From Acinetobacter amyesii (GTDB lineage Bacteria > Pseudomonadota > Gammaproteobacteria > Pseudomonadales > Moraxellaceae), in the NCBI RefSeq assembly GCF_002018365.1, contig NZ_MVKX01000010.1, positions 78,393 through 142,392 of the forward strand: a DNA stretch of 64,000 bases, in the 5' to 3' direction. A program made the position numbers and the translations under genes. Below are positions 28,913 through 38,967 of the stretch, piece by piece. Position 1 is the stretch's first letter. The number at the start of each line of letters is the position of its first letter. Below the pieces are notes generated by a model, which saw only the letters and a list, made by a program, of their open reading frames with translations, ran no database searches and was not told the DNA's origin.

Positions 28913-31900
28913 TTAATTAATCCGGTCAAACATTTTTCTAAGGTAACTGTTCCCACCATCTTCCATAAACAGCACGTGTTTGTCTTCCAGTTCCTGTTTA
29001 TCTATCCCCCATTGAAGTTGCGCGTATTTTGTCGGCGATAAAATAAAACTGTTAAGAACCACATCAGGGTTGGCAAAGCGCTTTTCAATATCTTTAATGC
29101 GGCTATGGAACAAAACTTTATCGCTCGCGGGGCCTTCATGGAGCAAGCCGTGCGGCTCAATGAAGGTGACATATTGCTTGCCGCCAACAATCATCCACAG
29201 AATAAAGTCGGGGTGAAAATTTCCCGCCTCAAAAAAACCGACACCTTTGCCGCGACTCTGATTGCGCAGCAAAAAGAGTTCCGCTCCATTTTTTTGAAGC
29301 TGCTGAGCATTTACTTCTGCCCACTCTTTAAGGTCAGTCACAAACTGAAATTCGCTTTCATTTAAAGCCACTGGAAGAACGGTAATTTTTCCGCCTTTCT
29401 TGATATGGAAAAGCGGTTGAAATAAATGCATTCCAAATTTACAGGCTTGCAAGTCGCCGGCTTTTAACAGCGTTTTTTTGTTGTCTTCGAGTTCTTTTTT
29501 GAGCGTTTCAATGGCAAGAATTACCTGTTCCTCACTACCATCAACGATAAGCTGATAAAACTCTTCCTGGGGGATATTGTCATCTTGTGGTGTGAGTTCT
29601 CTTAACTCTAAGCGAGGCTCGATAAATGAGCGCTTACAATAATTGTAATAGTGCTCTGCAAACCGCTTAAGTAATTCAGTGGCTACCTGTTGCAACAAAG
29701 AAACACCAGCAAAATTTACTGGCGCCAATCGGTCTGTGGGCAGAAAGAGGCTATACCATGCGTTATCAGAAAGCAGTTTTTTAATGCCTGCTTTATCAAT
29801 GTTTAAGTTGTACCAACTACGCTCGCGCTTGAACTGCTCAAGTTCAAAATACAATTGATCGAAATTCAGTAGCGCAATATGTTTATCTTCCAACTTCACA
29901 TCATCTTTTTTGGCCGCATCGCTCGTTTGCTTTGAGTGAATGGATTGAATGCGCGGATACCAATCTGATACCACCGGATGAAGTTCAAGGTACTTGGTAA
30001 GCTGACCAAGAGTGGGGACTGGCGCATCTTTTTTAAAGTCATATTCTTTTCCGTCATCCGCCTTACGTTTTGGGCGGATAATCTGAAGCTTCTTGCCGAA
30101 GTCATAGGTAACGTTTAGCGGTATGGTAAATACGCGCCGCCGCTCGTTGCCGGGCAAACCTTCATCAGCAAGGAATTGACGGAATTTCTCCATAAAATCG
30201 GCTTCCACACCGAATACGTTTAGCGTTTCGAGTTCCTCGATATATTGAGGAATTGTTGGTGCATAGCTGTGACCACTTCGTTTGAGACTCCATTCGTATC
30301 CTTTCAGCCGAACGCCACGTCCAAAAAGCTGAATAATCTGCGCACCTTCGCTTTTACCAACGTGCATCAAACCGAGAGTGCTGACTCGCCAACAATCCCA
30401 GCCCTCGACAAACTTCTTTGAACCAATAAGCAGGTTAACGGGTGATGATGAATCCTTAACCGTATCGAATGTTGCTTCCGAAAAATCGCTATCCGCTACC
30501 ACAAGTGACAGACCATCCTGTTTGGCTACACCTTCAATGTGATCAGCAAGCGCTTTGGCATCACCAACGTTAATCAACCCGAAAGGTATTTCTGATGTAC
30601 CAACCCGCAGAGCAATTTCGCCGGATTCGCCTTTTACGCGATCAAGCGCTAAGTGGCCGCCACTACTGGTATTGAACAGGCGCTTCAAAATATTTTTGTA
30701 GAGGTCTTCATAGGAGATCCCTGTATTTATTGCCTTAGCCAGCCATGTAAATGAACCTTCAAAAATATCAACACCGTTATTGTCCAGCAGCCCGGTATCC
30801 TGCCCTTTACCGAGTAAAATTTGTTGCATACGCCTACAGGCGTTTTCTTTATTTGAGAGAAAATCGGCGATAAACGCAATGATTTGTGCCACATCGGTTG
30901 CGACAATTTGTTCATCTTTTCCCAGCTTGCCACCGGTTACCGTACTCCCGACAAATACCCATAATGGCTTCTCTATGTTAAATGGCTGCAAAACCTGGCT
31001 TTTTTCTTCGTATATATCAAGTTGCTGATAAAACTTAAGCAAGCAGGCGGTTAAATAGATCGCCTTGGTTTCCTGAAAGGAATTTGGCAGGTTTAGGATC
31101 TGGTAATCTTTTCCAAAACCATCTTCATAAAACCAGCGGTATGAGTAATCAAACACAATGGTTTTTGCATAATCGTCTTCGTGCCCTGTACCGGATACCG
31201 CTTGATCAAAGGTAGCGGAGTATTCGAAGGTGAAGCCTTTTTCACACAGCATGGCACGGTTTTTAAACCATGCGTTTTCATCGGCTTTGGCATTTTTTCC
31301 TGAAAGACCGCGGTGGCCCTCATCAACAAGCAGAAGGTTTTGATCACCAAGGCTGCGTGTTGCTATGGTATTTGGGCCTTCTTTATCGCCCAGCTTGGTA
31401 ATTTCCACAACATCAATTTGAGCTGTGGTTTGCTGCTTTATTTCAAGCCGGTTAGCCGCAATATTGCTCTCTGAAAATTCGGCAATATGCTGTTCGCTCA
31501 ACCGCTCGTTGGGTGACATAAGAATCGCTCGGGATAGCTCTTTCTCTCGGCCGTATTTTTTAGCGTAATGCTTATATTGCAGGTAGTTAACATGCATGAG
31601 CAGTGTTTTGCCGGAGCCGGTGGCATTCTGCAATGAGAGTTTATTTAGCTCATCTTCATTGAAAAAATCCATATCCGCATAATCTGGCCAATGCTTATTA
31701 AAGCGGTCAACGTATTCGTTCAATGCCGCAAGCAAGGACTCGCGGTTACTGAAATAACGGTCGAGATAAATCTCAACAAATAATAGTGAAAGCCACTGAT
31801 AATACTTCCAGACCACGGGGCGATGACGCTTGGCATTGATCGCTTGCGTGTAATGGACGATATTCTCCTCATAGGCCAGCAACTGAGCTTTAGTCAGTGC

Positions 31901-32146
31901 AGAACGAGTACCTACAAATAGCTTGCTTGCTGTTAGTGTGTGGTAAAAATGGTGCAGGTTATCTTTATCCAGCCCTTCTAGCCTCGGGTCACGAATAGGC
32001 TCTGCCAATTGGTGAAAGGGGCGCATTTTGGCGTCCTTATCGAGCGGATCAATGCCGAACAAAGTGAGCAGCCATTGGTTTAGTAACAGCTTATCTCTGA
32101 ACTTATGCTGTTTTAGCGCTTGAGATTTTGCTTTTGCCTTCGCCAT
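28913..32146 (-). CDS. Type III-like restriction endonuclease subunit (helicase-nuclease)
   Basis: Probable Res subunit of a two-gene restriction-modification system. The 1077 residues carry an SF2 helicase: Walker A ATGSGKT at 175-181, DEGH box at 275-278, SATF around 310, motif V SKKFVEGWDCWR near 577-588, and motif VI QLFGRGVRL at 606-614. The C-terminal PD-(D/E)XK-type nuclease is visible as HPDF (978-981) and FIEPHG (E997), where the usual Lys of E-x-K is replaced by His. Its ATG overlaps the mod stop codon (TAATG), so translation is coupled. It is larger than a typical type III Res partner arrangement would suggest for Mod but normal for Res. Confidence 0.88.
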   Translation of the reverse strand: MAKAKAKSQALKQHKFRDKLLLNQWLLTLFGIDPLDKDAKMRPFHQLAEPIRDPRLEGLDKDNLHHFYHTLTASKLFVGTRSALTKAQLLAYEENIVHYTQAINAKRHRPVVWKYYQWLSLLFVEIYLDRYFSNRESLLAALNEYVDRFNKHWPDYADMDFFNEDELNKLSLQNATGSGKTLLMHVNYLQYKHYAKKYGREKELSRAILMSPNERLSEQHIAEFSESNIAANRLEIKQQTTAQIDVVEITKLGDKEGPNTIATRSLGDQNLLLVDEGHRGLSGKNAKADENAWFKNRAMLCEKGFTFEYSATFDQAVSGTGHEDDYAKTIVFDYSYRWFYEDGFGKDYQILNLPNSFQETKAIYLTACLLKFYQQLDIYEEKSQVLQPFNIEKPLWVFVGSTVTGGKLGKDEQIVATDVAQIIAFIADFLSNKENACRRMQQILLGKGQDTGLLDNNGVDIFEGSFTWLAKAINTGISYEDLYKNILKRLFNTSSGGHLALDRVKGESGEIALRVGTSEIPFGLINVGDAKALADHIEGVAKQDGLSLVVADSDFSEATFDTVKDSSSPVNLLIGSKKFVEGWDCWRVSTLGLMHVGKSEGAQIIQLFGRGVRLKGYEWSLKRSGHSYAPTIPQYIEELETLNVFGVEADFMEKFRQFLADEGLPGNERRRVFTIPLNVTYDFGKKLQIIRPKRKADDGKEYDFKKDAPVPTLGQLTKYLELHPVVSDWYPRIQSIHSKQTSDAAKKDDVKLEDKHIALLNFDQLYFELEQFKRERSWYNLNIDKAGIKKLLSDNAWYSLFLPTDRLAPVNFAGVSLLQQVATELLKRFAEHYYNYCKRSFIEPRLELRELTPQDDNIPQEEFYQLIVDGSEEQVILAIETLKKELEDNKKTLLKAGDLQACKFGMHLFQPLFHIKKGGKITVLPVALNESEFQFVTDLKEWAEVNAQQLQKNGAELFLLRNQSRGKGVGFFEAGNFHPDFILWMIVGGKQYVTFIEPHGLLHEGPASDKVLFHSRIKDIEKRFANPDVVLNSFILSPTKYAQLQWGIDKQELEDKHVLFMEDGGNSYLRKMFDRIN

Positions 32147-35100
32147 TAAGCCTCTCCCTCAACTGCCCACATCAGCTTATGGAAGCTCTCTTCTATAAGG
32201 CGTACTTTCCAGCGCTCTTCATCCTTTTTGAGATTGGGCAGGTTGTTGGAGCCATTCACATAGATAACATCAAACTCCGCCGACTCGCGGCTGGATATCC
32301 GATACTTTCTAAACCACTCATCCAGCATCAGGTTATCTTCTTCCAAATTGCCAGTGAGCTTACGCCACACAATCAACACCTTTTCTTTCTTGCCGTTATT
32401 CGGATTCATAGGATCGGCAGGCACCCAGCCTTCCAATTTACGGAACCACCATTTGCCATCGGTAGCCTGCTGTATTTTTCCATCCACAACCAATTTTGTG
32501 TGCTGGTCTTCCGGCAATTCCGAATCGGGCTTACGGGTAAAGCTGGCGGTAAAATTTTGCGGTGCCGCCATGTGTTCAAGGCGCAAGCCGAGCAGGTAAT
32601 TAAAGGTTTCAATTAGGTCGATATTTCTTGTGACCTGTTCATCGCTACCCGTTTTTTTGACGACAAGGGAATAGGCCGTTGGGTCTGCAAATGCATCGAT
32701 ATTCAGTAAGCTTTGACTGCCACGGGTTTCCACATCCAGTAGATAGCGGAGCATGTAGTCTTCTTTGAGAGATGGATTATTCTCAATGGCCTTATCACGA
32801 ACAGGATTGCCATCAAACACTAGGTTATTCAGAGTGTCTTCGTAAGATTCCAGACGGATGTACTTGAAGCACTGAGAAATACCGGTGTTACGGCTAGTTG
32901 GTTTACCGTTTTTCCAATCGGAGGCGTATATAACCTTGGAAATACGGGGTTTAGTTACATTGTTGAAGTAATCCCCCATTTCAACGAGTATGAATTTACG
33001 CTTGCCTTGATCATCCCGGTTGAGGTTAATAACAGCGTGACCGGTGGTGCCAGAACCAGCAAAGTAATCCAGAGTAATTCCGTCGCTATTTTCACTCAAG
33101 CTTATACTTTTAACTATTAATGCCAGAGGCTTTTTACCATTAGGAAAAGCCGTATCTCCTTCCATTTTAAGATTATTGTAACTTATGTTACCCCACAAAT
33201 TACCCGCGTTATCTTTTTTATAAATCACACCATTATCTGTGAGGGTAATATCACTAAGCCAAGTAATTAGCCTTCGTGCAGCCCCTCGGTAAAATTGGTC
33301 AATTAGCCTACCTTTATTTCTACCGCTAGTAGGAACATAGGAGATACTTATTAAATCTGAATCAATAGCATGACTATTTTCAATCACTTTAGTTCTTATT
33401 GAGGATTGCGCTGGCTGCGTATCAAATATTTTATCTAGATATTTATAATAAGCTTCCCTCAAATCACCATTAAACTCTTCTTTTGCAATCTGTTGAATTG
33501 ACTTAAATGTGTGGCCAGTATGTTTGTATATCTTAATTAATTGACCATATCCATCTTTAAATTCTGCTACTTCAGTTTTCTCTCCGAAAGATGTAATTAC
33601 TTGTGTATATTTCCAGCTTCTTCCTTCATCTTCCATTTCCTGAATATAAGCCATCAACTCAAACAGATCGTAAACACTTTCTGAAAGCTTAAATTCCCTT
33701 TCTGAATTTGTAGCAAGCACCAAATATTCTAGAGAGTTTTTTAATGATTTCCCATGATGGGATCCAGATACACCTGATACTTTTGTCTTAACTGACACTG
33801 TATTAATTAAATGCATATTCTCTTTAATTATATATTTTGCCTCATCGATCTGGTTTTCATCCAAACTAATCATAAATGGGCACCCCTTATTCAAAAGAGG
33901 CGCCTGCAAAAAAGTAAGCTGATAAAACATTGAATTCCAAGAAGAGCTTTTATAATTATCTTTATAAGCAAATCCATCGCTACCTGTATTATATGGCGGA
34001 TCTATATAGACACATCCCACCTGCGCCCGATACCGCTCCTGCAGAAGATTCAGCGCCTGAAAATTTTCCGAATTAATCAGCAGTCCATTGCACTGCTCAT
34101 CAAAATTTTCGATTGAAGCAATCAACCTTGCCTTAAAGTCACTGCTATAAAATGCAGTGTCCAATACCAATTTTTCATTGGCTTTCAGAAATTCAACCGT
34201 CAGTGGAATGGAATAACCCGGAATATCTCCCTCAATCAAATCGCCATCGGTAGCACTTATTTCATCAATAGCAAAAAGTTTTACCCACTCTTCACGCTGT
34301 GCATCGTTAGCCGCAATTTCTTCGTAAAGCTCTTCGGGAACTCGATCCAGCGTTATGCAGTAATTGGTTTGGGTAATAAACTTCTTTTTCAGCCAGAGCT
34401 TTTTCTGAAAGTTTTCCAGCTGGGCAAGAAAGTCTATCAGCTTGGTAGCAATTTTGCGGATTACTTTGAGCTTGGCCAGATAGTTTTCTACGGCGGGAGC
34501 ATCGGCATTTTCAATATCATCCAGATGCATCACCTCGTTTTTAATATAAAAATCCAGCTCTCGCTTAAGGAAGCCAGAAAGATCTTTATGAATAAAATAA
34601 TCGCAGGTGTTGCGGGCGGTATATTGATTGATGTACTTCGCTAATAGTGGGCGATTTTTGATTTTTTCTGTCGGTGCAAGGAGCCCCATTACCTCAAGAT
34701 AATTTTTGGCTTTTTCTATTGCACCAGCTGCCGTAATGATCCTTTCGGCAATAGCCAGATTTGGCATATCACCTTTATTCAGACTCTTTCCGAATTTAAT
34801 TTTTAACGCCTTTTCTGTATCGGCATCAACATCATTACTCCCACCGGGTAGCGCTTTGTATTCAAAATTAATAACCAGCTCATCAGCATCGTTTAACTCA
34901 ATGGGGTTTTCCTCGTGCAGAATGAAAAAACGCTTTTTATCCTCTGCGGCTTTCACATTGCCATGCTCACCTTCGCTAACATCAACAATTCGGAAATGCA
35001 CTTTCAGACTAGCCGGAATGTCTAGCGGAGACAAAGATTGTTGGTTGTCTAATACTTCCTTTGCCTTGGCCAGGTCGAATGTAAAATTCGTAAAGTACTC

Positions 35101-35619
35101 TGCCGTTTTCACGTAATATTGATCGGCATTGGCCCAATGCAACTTAACTTCTTCTCCGTTATAAGGAATGGCAAACGGCGCTGCTTTACCGGCATTTTCG
35201 CGGGCATAGTAACGACGCGAAATAAAATCCCCCTGATCGTAGTAGCGTTCAAAAAAACGATATAAATGGTCATACACATCAGCTTCTGCGTTAGCACCAT
35301 CTTTTAGGGAATCGTATTTAGCTTTGGCAGCCAATACTTTTGGTGAGTTTTCAGGGTCAGCAACACCATATTCTTTTGCGGCTTCAATTTCTTTCTGAAT
35401 ATTTGCTTGTAACTCAGCCTTTCTATTCTCATCCACCTGCCCAAAAGCGTCTTCAATGATCTTCAGGAGGTCTTTATCAATGAATGATGTAACTTGCGCT
35501 GATTTGGCTTGCATAATGCGATAAAAACCAAAGTCCAGATCGGGCTGATCTAGCTGAAACAACTCCGTCAGTTTGCCCATGAGTTTGTTTCTAATTTTTT
35601 GTGTGGATGCCACTGGCAT
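32146..35619 (-). CDS. Type III-like adenine-specific DNA methyltransferase (Mod), oversized
   Basis: 1157-residue N6-adenine methyltransferase of the beta class: catalytic DPPY at 540-543 precedes the SAM-binding FAGSG at 853-857. Classical Mod proteins are about 600-700 residues, so this one has an extra N-terminal ~500 residues of helical, unrecognised sequence. The part between the motifs (about residues 577-840, bases 33100-33890) is clearly more AT-rich than its flanks and corresponds to the target-recognition region, which suggests exchange by recombination. Start at ATG 35619 behind AGGAGAA. The gene is coupled to res and lies downstream of an Xre gene. Confidence 0.88.
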   Translation of the reverse strand: MPVASTQKIRNKLMGKLTELFQLDQPDLDFGFYRIMQAKSAQVTSFIDKDLLKIIEDAFGQVDENRKAELQANIQKEIEAAKEYGVADPENSPKVLAAKAKYDSLKDGANAEADVYDHLYRFFERYYDQGDFISRRYYARENAGKAAPFAIPYNGEEVKLHWANADQYYVKTAEYFTNFTFDLAKAKEVLDNQQSLSPLDIPASLKVHFRIVDVSEGEHGNVKAAEDKKRFFILHEENPIELNDADELVINFEYKALPGGSNDVDADTEKALKIKFGKSLNKGDMPNLAIAERIITAAGAIEKAKNYLEVMGLLAPTEKIKNRPLLAKYINQYTARNTCDYFIHKDLSGFLKRELDFYIKNEVMHLDDIENADAPAVENYLAKLKVIRKIATKLIDFLAQLENFQKKLWLKKKFITQTNYCITLDRVPEELYEEIAANDAQREEWVKLFAIDEISATDGDLIEGDIPGYSIPLTVEFLKANEKLVLDTAFYSSDFKARLIASIENFDEQCNGLLINSENFQALNLLQERYRAQVGCVYIDPPYNTGSDGFAYKDNYKSSSWNSMFYQLTFLQAPLLNKGCPFMISLDENQIDEAKYIIKENMHLINTVSVKTKVSGVSGSHHGKSLKNSLEYLVLATNSEREFKLSESVYDLFELMAYIQEMEDEGRSWKYTQVITSFGEKTEVAEFKDGYGQLIKIYKHTGHTFKSIQQIAKEEFNGDLREAYYKYLDKIFDTQPAQSSIRTKVIENSHAIDSDLISISYVPTSGRNKGRLIDQFYRGAARRLITWLSDITLTDNGVIYKKDNAGNLWGNISYNNLKMEGDTAFPNGKKPLALIVKSISLSENSDGITLDYFAGSGTTGHAVINLNRDDQGKRKFILVEMGDYFNNVTKPRISKVIYASDWKNGKPTSRNTGISQCFKYIRLESYEDTLNNLVFDGNPVRDKAIENNPSLKEDYMLRYLLDVETRGSQSLLNIDAFADPTAYSLVVKKTGSDEQVTRNIDLIETFNYLLGLRLEHMAAPQNFTASFTRKPDSELPEDQHTKLVVDGKIQQATDGKWWFRKLEGWVPADPMNPNNGKKEKVLIVWRKLTGNLEEDNLMLDEWFRKYRISSRESAEFDVIYVNGSNNLPNLKKDEERWKVRLIEESFHKLMWAVEGEA

Positions 35620-35710
35620 TTCTCCTAAATAATTGCTTCACTTTCCAACGAATAGTAAATAAGTGTCCTGTTATTGTGGTTTTGCCAAACCGGCCAATTG
35701 TTGCTTCAAT

Positions 35711-35839
35711 GTACAGTGTCGCTTCAATCTGATGAGGATTCAAATCTACCGTTACGTCGAACAGGGATTGTGAAAGTCGATCTACACTGTCCACCGAGTG
35801 AAGGCACGTGAGCTCATGAGCGTGGTATTTTGCGTGGTA
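35711..35839 (-). pseudogene. N-terminal remnant of an SNF2-family helicase
   Basis: Directly after the xre stop codon, and in the same frame, the DNA reads KYHAHELTCL, then SVDRLSQSLFDVTVDLNPHQ and IEATLY. This matches the beginning of large SNF2/RapA-like helicases of defence systems (HELTRR ... VDLNPHQVEAALFA). Similarity stops before the Walker A region, and the open frame runs on only to 35591. It is therefore a truncated remnant, probably replaced by the mod-res pair. Confidence 0.65.
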
Positions 35840-36085
35840 CTAGTGATCTGCATCCATCAATTCCTTTCCTTGGGCTTTAACTCCCTGAGCCTGAAGCTCC
35901 AGCAGATCGCCAATGCCACAACCGAATAACAGACAGATTTTTTCTATCGTGTCTAAATCCACTTTTTGAGCAGTCTCTTTATAGAGCAACGTTACAGTAG
36001 CACGACTGAGTCCCGTCTCTCTGGCAACGTCGGCAATACGCAACTTTTGTTCACCCATCATTCGGGCGAGGTGGCAGCGGATCAT
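35840..36085 (-). CDS. Xre-family HTH regulator
   Basis: 81-residue Cro/C1-type regulator, MIRCHLARMMGEQKLRIADV at the start, with the helix-turn-helix VARETGLSRATVTLLYKE and the common KVDLDTIEKICLLFGCGIGDLLE tail. An in-frame ATG at 36112 would add nine residues not typical of the family, so 36085 is preferred. It lies upstream of the mod-res pair on the same strand and probably controls it, giving time for protective methylation on entry, as C proteins do. The next base pairs downstream are the helicase remnant. Confidence 0.8.
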   Translation of the reverse strand: MIRCHLARMMGEQKLRIADVARETGLSRATVTLLYKETAQKVDLDTIEKICLLFGCGIGDLLELQAQGVKAQGKELMDADH

Positions 36086-36133
36086 GGCTGTGCCTCTTGT
36101 TGTGAGTGTCAATATTGGTCAGGAGCATAACAT

Positions 36134-36162
36134 TATCTATGAATTTGCATAGCATTTTGCAA
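36134..36162 (-). promoter_or_regulatory. Candidate promoter of xre-mod-res
   Basis: On the minus strand TTGCAA (36162-36157) and TAGATA (36139-36134) are separated by 17 bases, about 50 bases before the xre start. The TGCAAA word occurs twice within the spacer region, which could be an autoregulatory operator. It is probably the only promoter for the mod-res operon. Confidence 0.4.
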
Positions 36163-36443
36163 GTTAAAATTACATTGTGCTCAGCTAGGCTACTATTAGA
36201 GATGGGTTAAACCCATTTTTGTCAACGTACTTGGCTCTAATCAATAATGGTTCACCAATATTAATTGGCGGAAAGCGGCTCTATGGAGGATACGGAATCG
36301 GAAAAAACGCTAAACTCCAAGATAGTAGTTATTTTTCTCTGCTTGCAAACCATAATTTTTTCTATTTTAGCTGACAGGGATTACTGAAAATTGGAAATTG
36401 ATAAACAAACTAGCCAAAAAAATAAGGGAACCGTAGCTCCCAT
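36163..36443. other. Noncoding stretch upstream of xre
   Basis: I see no supported gene. It holds the hairpin ATGGGTT-A-AACCCAT near 36199-36213 and, on the minus strand, a weak GGGAGC...GGTTCCC hairpin with a T run (about 36395-36445) that could terminate the decayed AlpA-like gene. Confidence 0.4.
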
Positions 36444-36575
36444 TTATTCTCGACTTGCTAGCTTAGCCTCAATCCACTGATTAATTTCCCAAGCCGACCA
36501 GCCAATAGTTCTACGACCTGCTTGATACTAATCAGCTAGTTCATCGGGAAAGTTTGACCAACAAATGCATTCATG
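36444..36575 (-). pseudogene. AlpA-like excisionase/regulator pseudogene
   Basis: The minus-strand frame reads WSNFPDELAD, a TAG stop (36530-36528), then YQAGRRTIGWSAWEINQWIE and AKLASRE before TAA. The AGRRTIGW...EI..WI pattern is that of AlpA/phage regulatory proteins, which activate integrase or act as excisionases. The N-terminal helix region is missing and the frame is interrupted, so it is decayed. Confidence 0.6.
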
Positions 36576-36653
36576 ATGTTTACTCCTATCTCATGATTTC
36601 GAGCAACTCGCTCATGAGATACGGCAATCTCGTAAGGTTTTACCCTGTTAGAT

Positions 36654-37538
36654 TTAATTCAAAGCCGTCACTGATCCTTTCAATCCCTGCTGAATATTAA
36701 ATTCAGGCTGCGTTTCCTCAATCTGCTGGCCTTCAACAAGCTGATAAAACTCCTCAACCACATCCAAACCTTCCTCTATATCCACATCCATCCTTCCATT
36801 CCCAAAACCCTTCCTTGCGGTAAAGTCTAAAGCTTCCTGATAAAACCCAGCCTGCTTGCTCTGTTCATCAATTTGCTTCGCCTGAATAATCGCTTCATTC
36901 AAGCTAATCCCTTCCCTTAAAGTTAGATCCACGTAATACACCGGCTGACGATAACTCTGTGTCGTACTCTTGCCCCGCAATATCAATTGCAAGGGTAGAC
37001 ATGACAACAAGCCTCCTGATGCTGCATGGTAATAGTTCAACCGTGCTGCCAAAGTCCGAATACTATTAAAGCCAGTGGTTCTAAAGATGAAGGTACCAAA
37101 CTCATCCGATTCATCTAAGTTCACATGCAAACGCCCGTAGGGCTTGCAGTTCCCTCCTTGAGCCAATGGACATAAATCAGGGGATGGACAGGGAAGTTGC
37201 TCCACGCCTTGATTGGTTAAACGTTGGCAGGTTTCTCCATTACCGACACAGACAGGTCTTCCAGTCTGTCGGTCAAACAGGCTGTATTCTGCACGCAGGT
37301 TTAAATCAGGATCATTAAAGATCATTCTGACAGGGATTGAACGTAGCTTTTGATTCGGAGCATTCGCTCGCAGCTGATCATCCAGTGGATGTTTAACCCA
37401 GCCTTCTTTGCTTTGAATCTGGGAAGTAATGGTGAACTGGTCATCCTTTTCCGGTAGGCGTTTGCCATTCTTCTCGATCATCCGGCCGATACTGATACGC
37501 CCCAGGATTGGTGGAGTAATTGCTAAACCTTTAATCAT
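36654..37538 (-). CDS. Gp3/recombination-directionality-factor-like phage protein
   Basis: 294-residue protein with the N-terminal GLAITPPILGRISIGRMIEK typical of a phage family often annotated as hydrolase or metal-binding and related by Pfam to recombination directionality factor-like Gp3. Five cysteines (about residues 97, 104, 117, 123, 131) in VCVGNGETC...CPSPDLCPLAQGGNC probably bind zinc. In many islands it sits beside YqaJ and DUF932 genes, as here. A role in recombination is likely; the RDF role is an inference, because the integrase here is a tyrosine type, whereas Gp3 serves serine integrases. Confidence 0.65.
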   Translation of the reverse strand: MIKGLAITPPILGRISIGRMIEKNGKRLPEKDDQFTITSQIQSKEGWVKHPLDDQLRANAPNQKLRSIPVRMIFNDPDLNLRAEYSLFDRQTGRPVCVGNGETCQRLTNQGVEQLPCPSPDLCPLAQGGNCKPYGRLHVNLDESDEFGTFIFRTTGFNSIRTLAARLNYYHAASGGLLSCLPLQLILRGKSTTQSYRQPVYYVDLTLREGISLNEAIIQAKQIDEQSKQAGFYQEALDFTARKGFGNGRMDVDIEEGLDVVEEFYQLVEGQQIEETQPEFNIQQGLKGSVTALN

Positions 37539-37663
37539 GTTGATATTCCTTAATGTATTACCTTACTAATTTGAGTCTATGTATGTAGGTCGGAACAAGG
37601 ACCTAATAAGTTACCCAAAGAATGTAGAGCCAGATAAAGTGCTACAGAGATCGCGACCGATTT

Positions 37664-37701
37664 GCTCTCTACCGAAGGGTAGAAAGCGGGGAGCGTTTTT
37701 T
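37664..37701 (+). other. Structured hairpin with T tail, orphan terminator-like element
   Basis: TCTACC-GAAG-GGTAGA forms a tetraloop stem, enclosed by GCTC/GAGC with a bulge and followed by six Ts on the plus strand. No plus-strand gene precedes it, so it is either a chance structure, an attenuator read from the minus strand as a leader hairpin, or the end of a small RNA. Confidence 0.3.
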
Positions 37702-37733
37702 GTGAATTTTCGATTTAGTGCTGTAGATAGGGC

Positions 37734-38792
37734 TTAGTCGGTATAGATGTTGAATCGACGACTGCCTTGCTTTTCAAGTGGATAAAGCTCGATGAGTTCA
37801 GGCTGGTGCTGAAGCAATGCTTTGGTATTGAGGCTGATAGAGTCCTTAGCTTTCTTCCAGACTACCGAGCCATGTGCAAAGACCGCCCTTTCCTTGTCTT
37901 GCATCATCATCTGAATTTCATGTTTAAGCTGATCAAAGCGTTCCTGCTTATGCTGAATCTCTTCTTTCATTTTGATGAGCTGATCAAACATCAAATTGGC
38001 ATTTTCATTTTGCGAGAGATCCTCTACCGTTAAAGGTACATGTGCTGGATAAAGTTGTTGAATCGCTTTAGCTGCGGATTCACTTGCATCCACGGATGGT
38101 GGTGTATCCTTTTCCACGCATTCCCAGAAATATCGTTCTGCTTGAACAATATGTTCAATCACGGATTCTGATCGTGTCACTTTGAAGATCTTGGTTTCAT
38201 GCCCACAGATCAAGACACAAACATGCGCTGCCTGTTTACCAGTCACCGCCAGTTGATGTTGTACCTGACAAAGCACGTATAAAGGCACACCATCACGCCA
38301 CAACTTTGCTCCATGCTCACCTGCTGTTTTACATTCCAAAATTTGGACTTCATCACTGCCGACCACGCTGTAATCCAGATTGGCTAACATAAAGTGTTTA
38401 TCGGGATCAGGATGCTGAAGTACCGCATTGATCCGTCGCACCTTATTATGGGTGTGCATGCTATAGAACTCTGCCACCAAAGGTTCCAGCTGCTTGCCCC
38501 AATACAGCGGTGCTACACCTGAACTTTCATCTTCAATGGATTGAGCCTGCCGTCCGGTTTTGATCAGCCAGAGTTCCAGCATCGACATGTAGGGATTAAG
38601 CCCACAGGCAGTCGCGGCATCACTGCTACCGATACCTTGTTTACGAACTTCAAGCCAATCCTGATATTCCATCCCTTTGGTGTTGACCAATCGCTTGGCT
38701 GCTGTTGAGCGTTTGGTGGTGATGCTTGGATTAACTACGATCTTTGATCCTACCATCGTAGGCTGATGGGAAATAGATACAATTTGATTCAT
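37734..38792 (-). CDS. YqaJ-type lambda-exonuclease family protein
   Basis: 352-residue PD-(D/E)XK nuclease of the phage exonuclease family, which degrades the 5' strand of duplex DNA for single-strand annealing. Family landmarks are WLEVRKQGIGSSDAATACGL near residues 46-65, YWGKQLEPLVAEFY, the catalytic Asp140 in MLANLDYSV, and Glu153/Lys155 in ILECKTAG. It continues the recombination cluster; a conventional annealing partner (Bet/RecT) is not seen. A strong hairpin separates it from the DUF932 gene upstream. Confidence 0.88.
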   Translation of the reverse strand: MNQIVSISHQPTMVGSKIVVNPSITTKRSTAAKRLVNTKGMEYQDWLEVRKQGIGSSDAATACGLNPYMSMLELWLIKTGRQAQSIEDESSGVAPLYWGKQLEPLVAEFYSMHTHNKVRRINAVLQHPDPDKHFMLANLDYSVVGSDEVQILECKTAGEHGAKLWRDGVPLYVLCQVQHQLAVTGKQAAHVCVLICGHETKIFKVTRSESVIEHIVQAERYFWECVEKDTPPSVDASESAAKAIQQLYPAHVPLTVEDLSQNENANLMFDQLIKMKEEIQHKQERFDQLKHEIQMMMQDKERAVFAHGSVVWKKAKDSISLNTKALLQHQPELIELYPLEKQGSRRFNIYTD

Positions 38793-38835
38793 GGAATTAT
38801 CCTTATAAATTCTGATCTATGTAAAAGAAATACAT

Positions 38836-38875
38836 AAAAAAGCCATACCCGACACGAGGTCGGGTATGGCTTTTT
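38836..38875 (-). terminator. Long-stem terminator between DUF932 and YqaJ genes
   Basis: A 17-bp perfect stem (AAAAAGCCATACCCGAC and its complement) with a 5-nt loop has T runs on both strands. On the minus strand it follows the DUF932 gene and precedes yqaJ, so yqaJ probably has its own promoter or receives reduced read-through. Confidence 0.85.
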
Positions 38876-38967
38876 GTTTGCTGTTTTAATTGAAAGGGGT
38901 TACATGAGTGCTCTGATGAGCATTTGTTTGGGGTGACTTGATTTCAACATAAGTGAGTTAGTTAATT

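Noticed and set aside
32146..35619. Phase-variable repeats in mod
   Set aside because: Looked for simple-sequence tracts typical of phase-variable type III mod genes; none of useful length were visible.
36283..36390. Short plus-strand frame with a hydrophobic stretch upstream of xre
   Set aside because: About 34 codons with no good ribosome-binding site or similarity; considered chance.
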